Assembly (NCBI GenBank): GCA_963698085.1
Contig: OY969122.1
Span: forward strand, 1,612,001-1,676,000
DNA: 64,000 nucleotides
Source: VRUE01 sp963698085
Lineage (GTDB): Bacteria; Actinomycetota; Thermoleophilia; Solirubrobacterales; 70-9
Direction: 5' to 3'
Below are positions 63,585 through 64,000 of the stretch, one piece after another. A program made the translations under genes and the position numbers. Position 1 is the first letter of the stretch. Each line of letters begins with the position of its first letter. A model generated the notes under the pieces. It worked only from the letters and a program-made list of their open reading frames with translations, made no database searches and was not told where the DNA came from.

Positions 63585-64000
63585 ATGAGCGAGAAGGTCT
63601 GCATCATCGGCGCGGGGTCGTCCGGGCTTACGGCTTGCCAGGTTTTGGGCGCGCGCGGCATCCCGTTCGACTGCTTTGAGAAGGGGTCGATGATTGGGGG
63701 GACCTGGCGTTATGAGAACGACAACGGGACTTCGTCCGCGTACCGGTCCTTGCACATCAATAGCGCCCGCAAGCTCATGTCCTACAAGGCGTTCCCTATG
63801 CCCGAGGACTATCCGGACTACCCCAGCCACTGGCAGGTGGCCAGGTACTTCGACGACTACGCCGAACACTTTGGGCTCAAGGAGAAGATCACCTTTCGAA
63901 CCGAAGTGATCGACGTGCAGCCAGTCGGCGACACGGGTGGTAGAGGTTTGTACCGCTATACGGGACAAACCTCTACCGCACCCTGGGAGGTCACGGTGGA
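63585..64000 (+). CDS. flavin-containing monooxygenase, N-terminal part, cut by window edge
   Basis: The first 138 residues of an FAD-dependent monooxygenase. ATG 63585 begins MSEKVCIIGAGSSGLTACQV with the FAD Rossmann motif, followed by 'FEKGSMIGGTWRYENDNG' (the GGxW motif of FMO and Baeyer-Villiger enzymes) and 'YPSHWQVARYFDDYAEHFGL', the family's third block. The NADPH site lies beyond the edge. An in-frame palindrome (63939-63977) encodes an odd Gly/Arg/Thr-rich stretch (GGRGLYRYTGQTSTAP) before the expected 'WEVTV' strand. Confidence 0.88.
   Translation, partial: MSEKVCIIGAGSSGLTACQVLGARGIPFDCFEKGSMIGGTWRYENDNGTSSAYRSLHINSARKLMSYKAFPMPEDYPDYPSHWQVARYFDDYAEHFGLKEKITFRTEVIDVQPVGDTGGRGLYRYTGQTSTAPWEVTV
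63939..63977. repeat. in-frame inverted repeat inside the monooxygenase gene
   Basis: ggtagaggtttgt and acaaacctctacc, perfect 13-bp arms, 13-nt interior; gggt/accc extend the stem with a 2-nt bulge. It keeps the reading frame. It looks like a coding-region member of the palindromic elements seen between genes. Confidence 0.7.

Overview
The window is a gene-dense, high-GC stretch that looks chromosomal. It most likely comes from a deep-branching actinobacterium of the class Thermoleophilia (Solirubrobacterales-like). This is an inference from gene content: GTG and TTG starts, an rpmG-secE-nusG-rplKA-rplJL-rpoBC block, a class II ribonucleotide reductase, large exported NHL, DUF11-like and 'SC..x..CTAVG' repeat proteins, and OmpR-type and TetR regulators. 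I see no rRNA, no convincing complete tRNA and no CRISPR array.

Layout. 0-7.2 kb: a cut-off HSL-family esterase, a cytochrome P450, B12-dependent ribonucleotide reductase (nrdJ), a hemolysin III/PAQR membrane protein, the siroheme dehydrogenase/ferrochelatase domain and a sugar-nucleotide epimerase. 7.3-14.8 kb: an archaeal-looking topoisomerase IA, tmk-holB, a DUF2304 plus glycosyltransferase pair, and a histidine kinase/response regulator pair ending in a strong hairpin. 14.9-16.2 kb: an IS481-family element with a 12-bp target duplication, sitting at the end of a tRNA-like sequence.

16.4-32.1 kb is the main accessory region. A clear promoter precedes a collagen-like exported protein, a 1431-aa NHL/propeller protein and a 1093-aa DUF11-like protein. 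These are followed by a PucR-type regulator and a very large subtilisin whose C-terminal propeller region is split off by a probable single-base frameshift, and then by a TetR regulator. A 19-bp sequence at the TetR start recurs over the transcription start of the collagen-like operon, so that TetR may control the exported proteins.

32.1-36.4 kb: an XRE-nucleotidyltransferase pair resembling a toxin-antitoxin system, a second TetR, a small acyl-CoA carboxylase epsilon-like protein, dodecin, and hipBA with three operator-like repeats at about 50-bp spacing, then a rhodanese and a small coiled-coil membrane protein. 36.5-40.7 kb is an assimilatory sulfate reduction operon (sulfite reductase, APS/PAPS reductase, ATP sulfurylase, APS kinase). 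40.8-50.9 kb: an exported NHL protein, a DUF4143 ATPase, a PHP phosphoesterase, a biotin carboxylase-BCCP fusion, an exported sulfatase, a HAD hydrolase and sucCD. 51-62.4 kb is the conserved ribosomal protein/RNA polymerase block. The window ends with an exported repeat protein and the start of a flavin monooxygenase.

The most unusual structural signal is a set of dispersed long inverted repeats in gene junctions (about 7.2, 10.1, 40.7, 43.3, 44.2, 46.1, 53.5, 62.4 and 62.6 kb), with a similar hairpin inside the monooxygenase reading frame at 63.9 kb. Four families occur as pairs. In these pairs the two arms of one copy change together relative to the other copy, or a conserved core sits inside unrelated but self-complementary arms. 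This suggests folded RNA or DNA, or palindromic mobile elements, not random palindromes.
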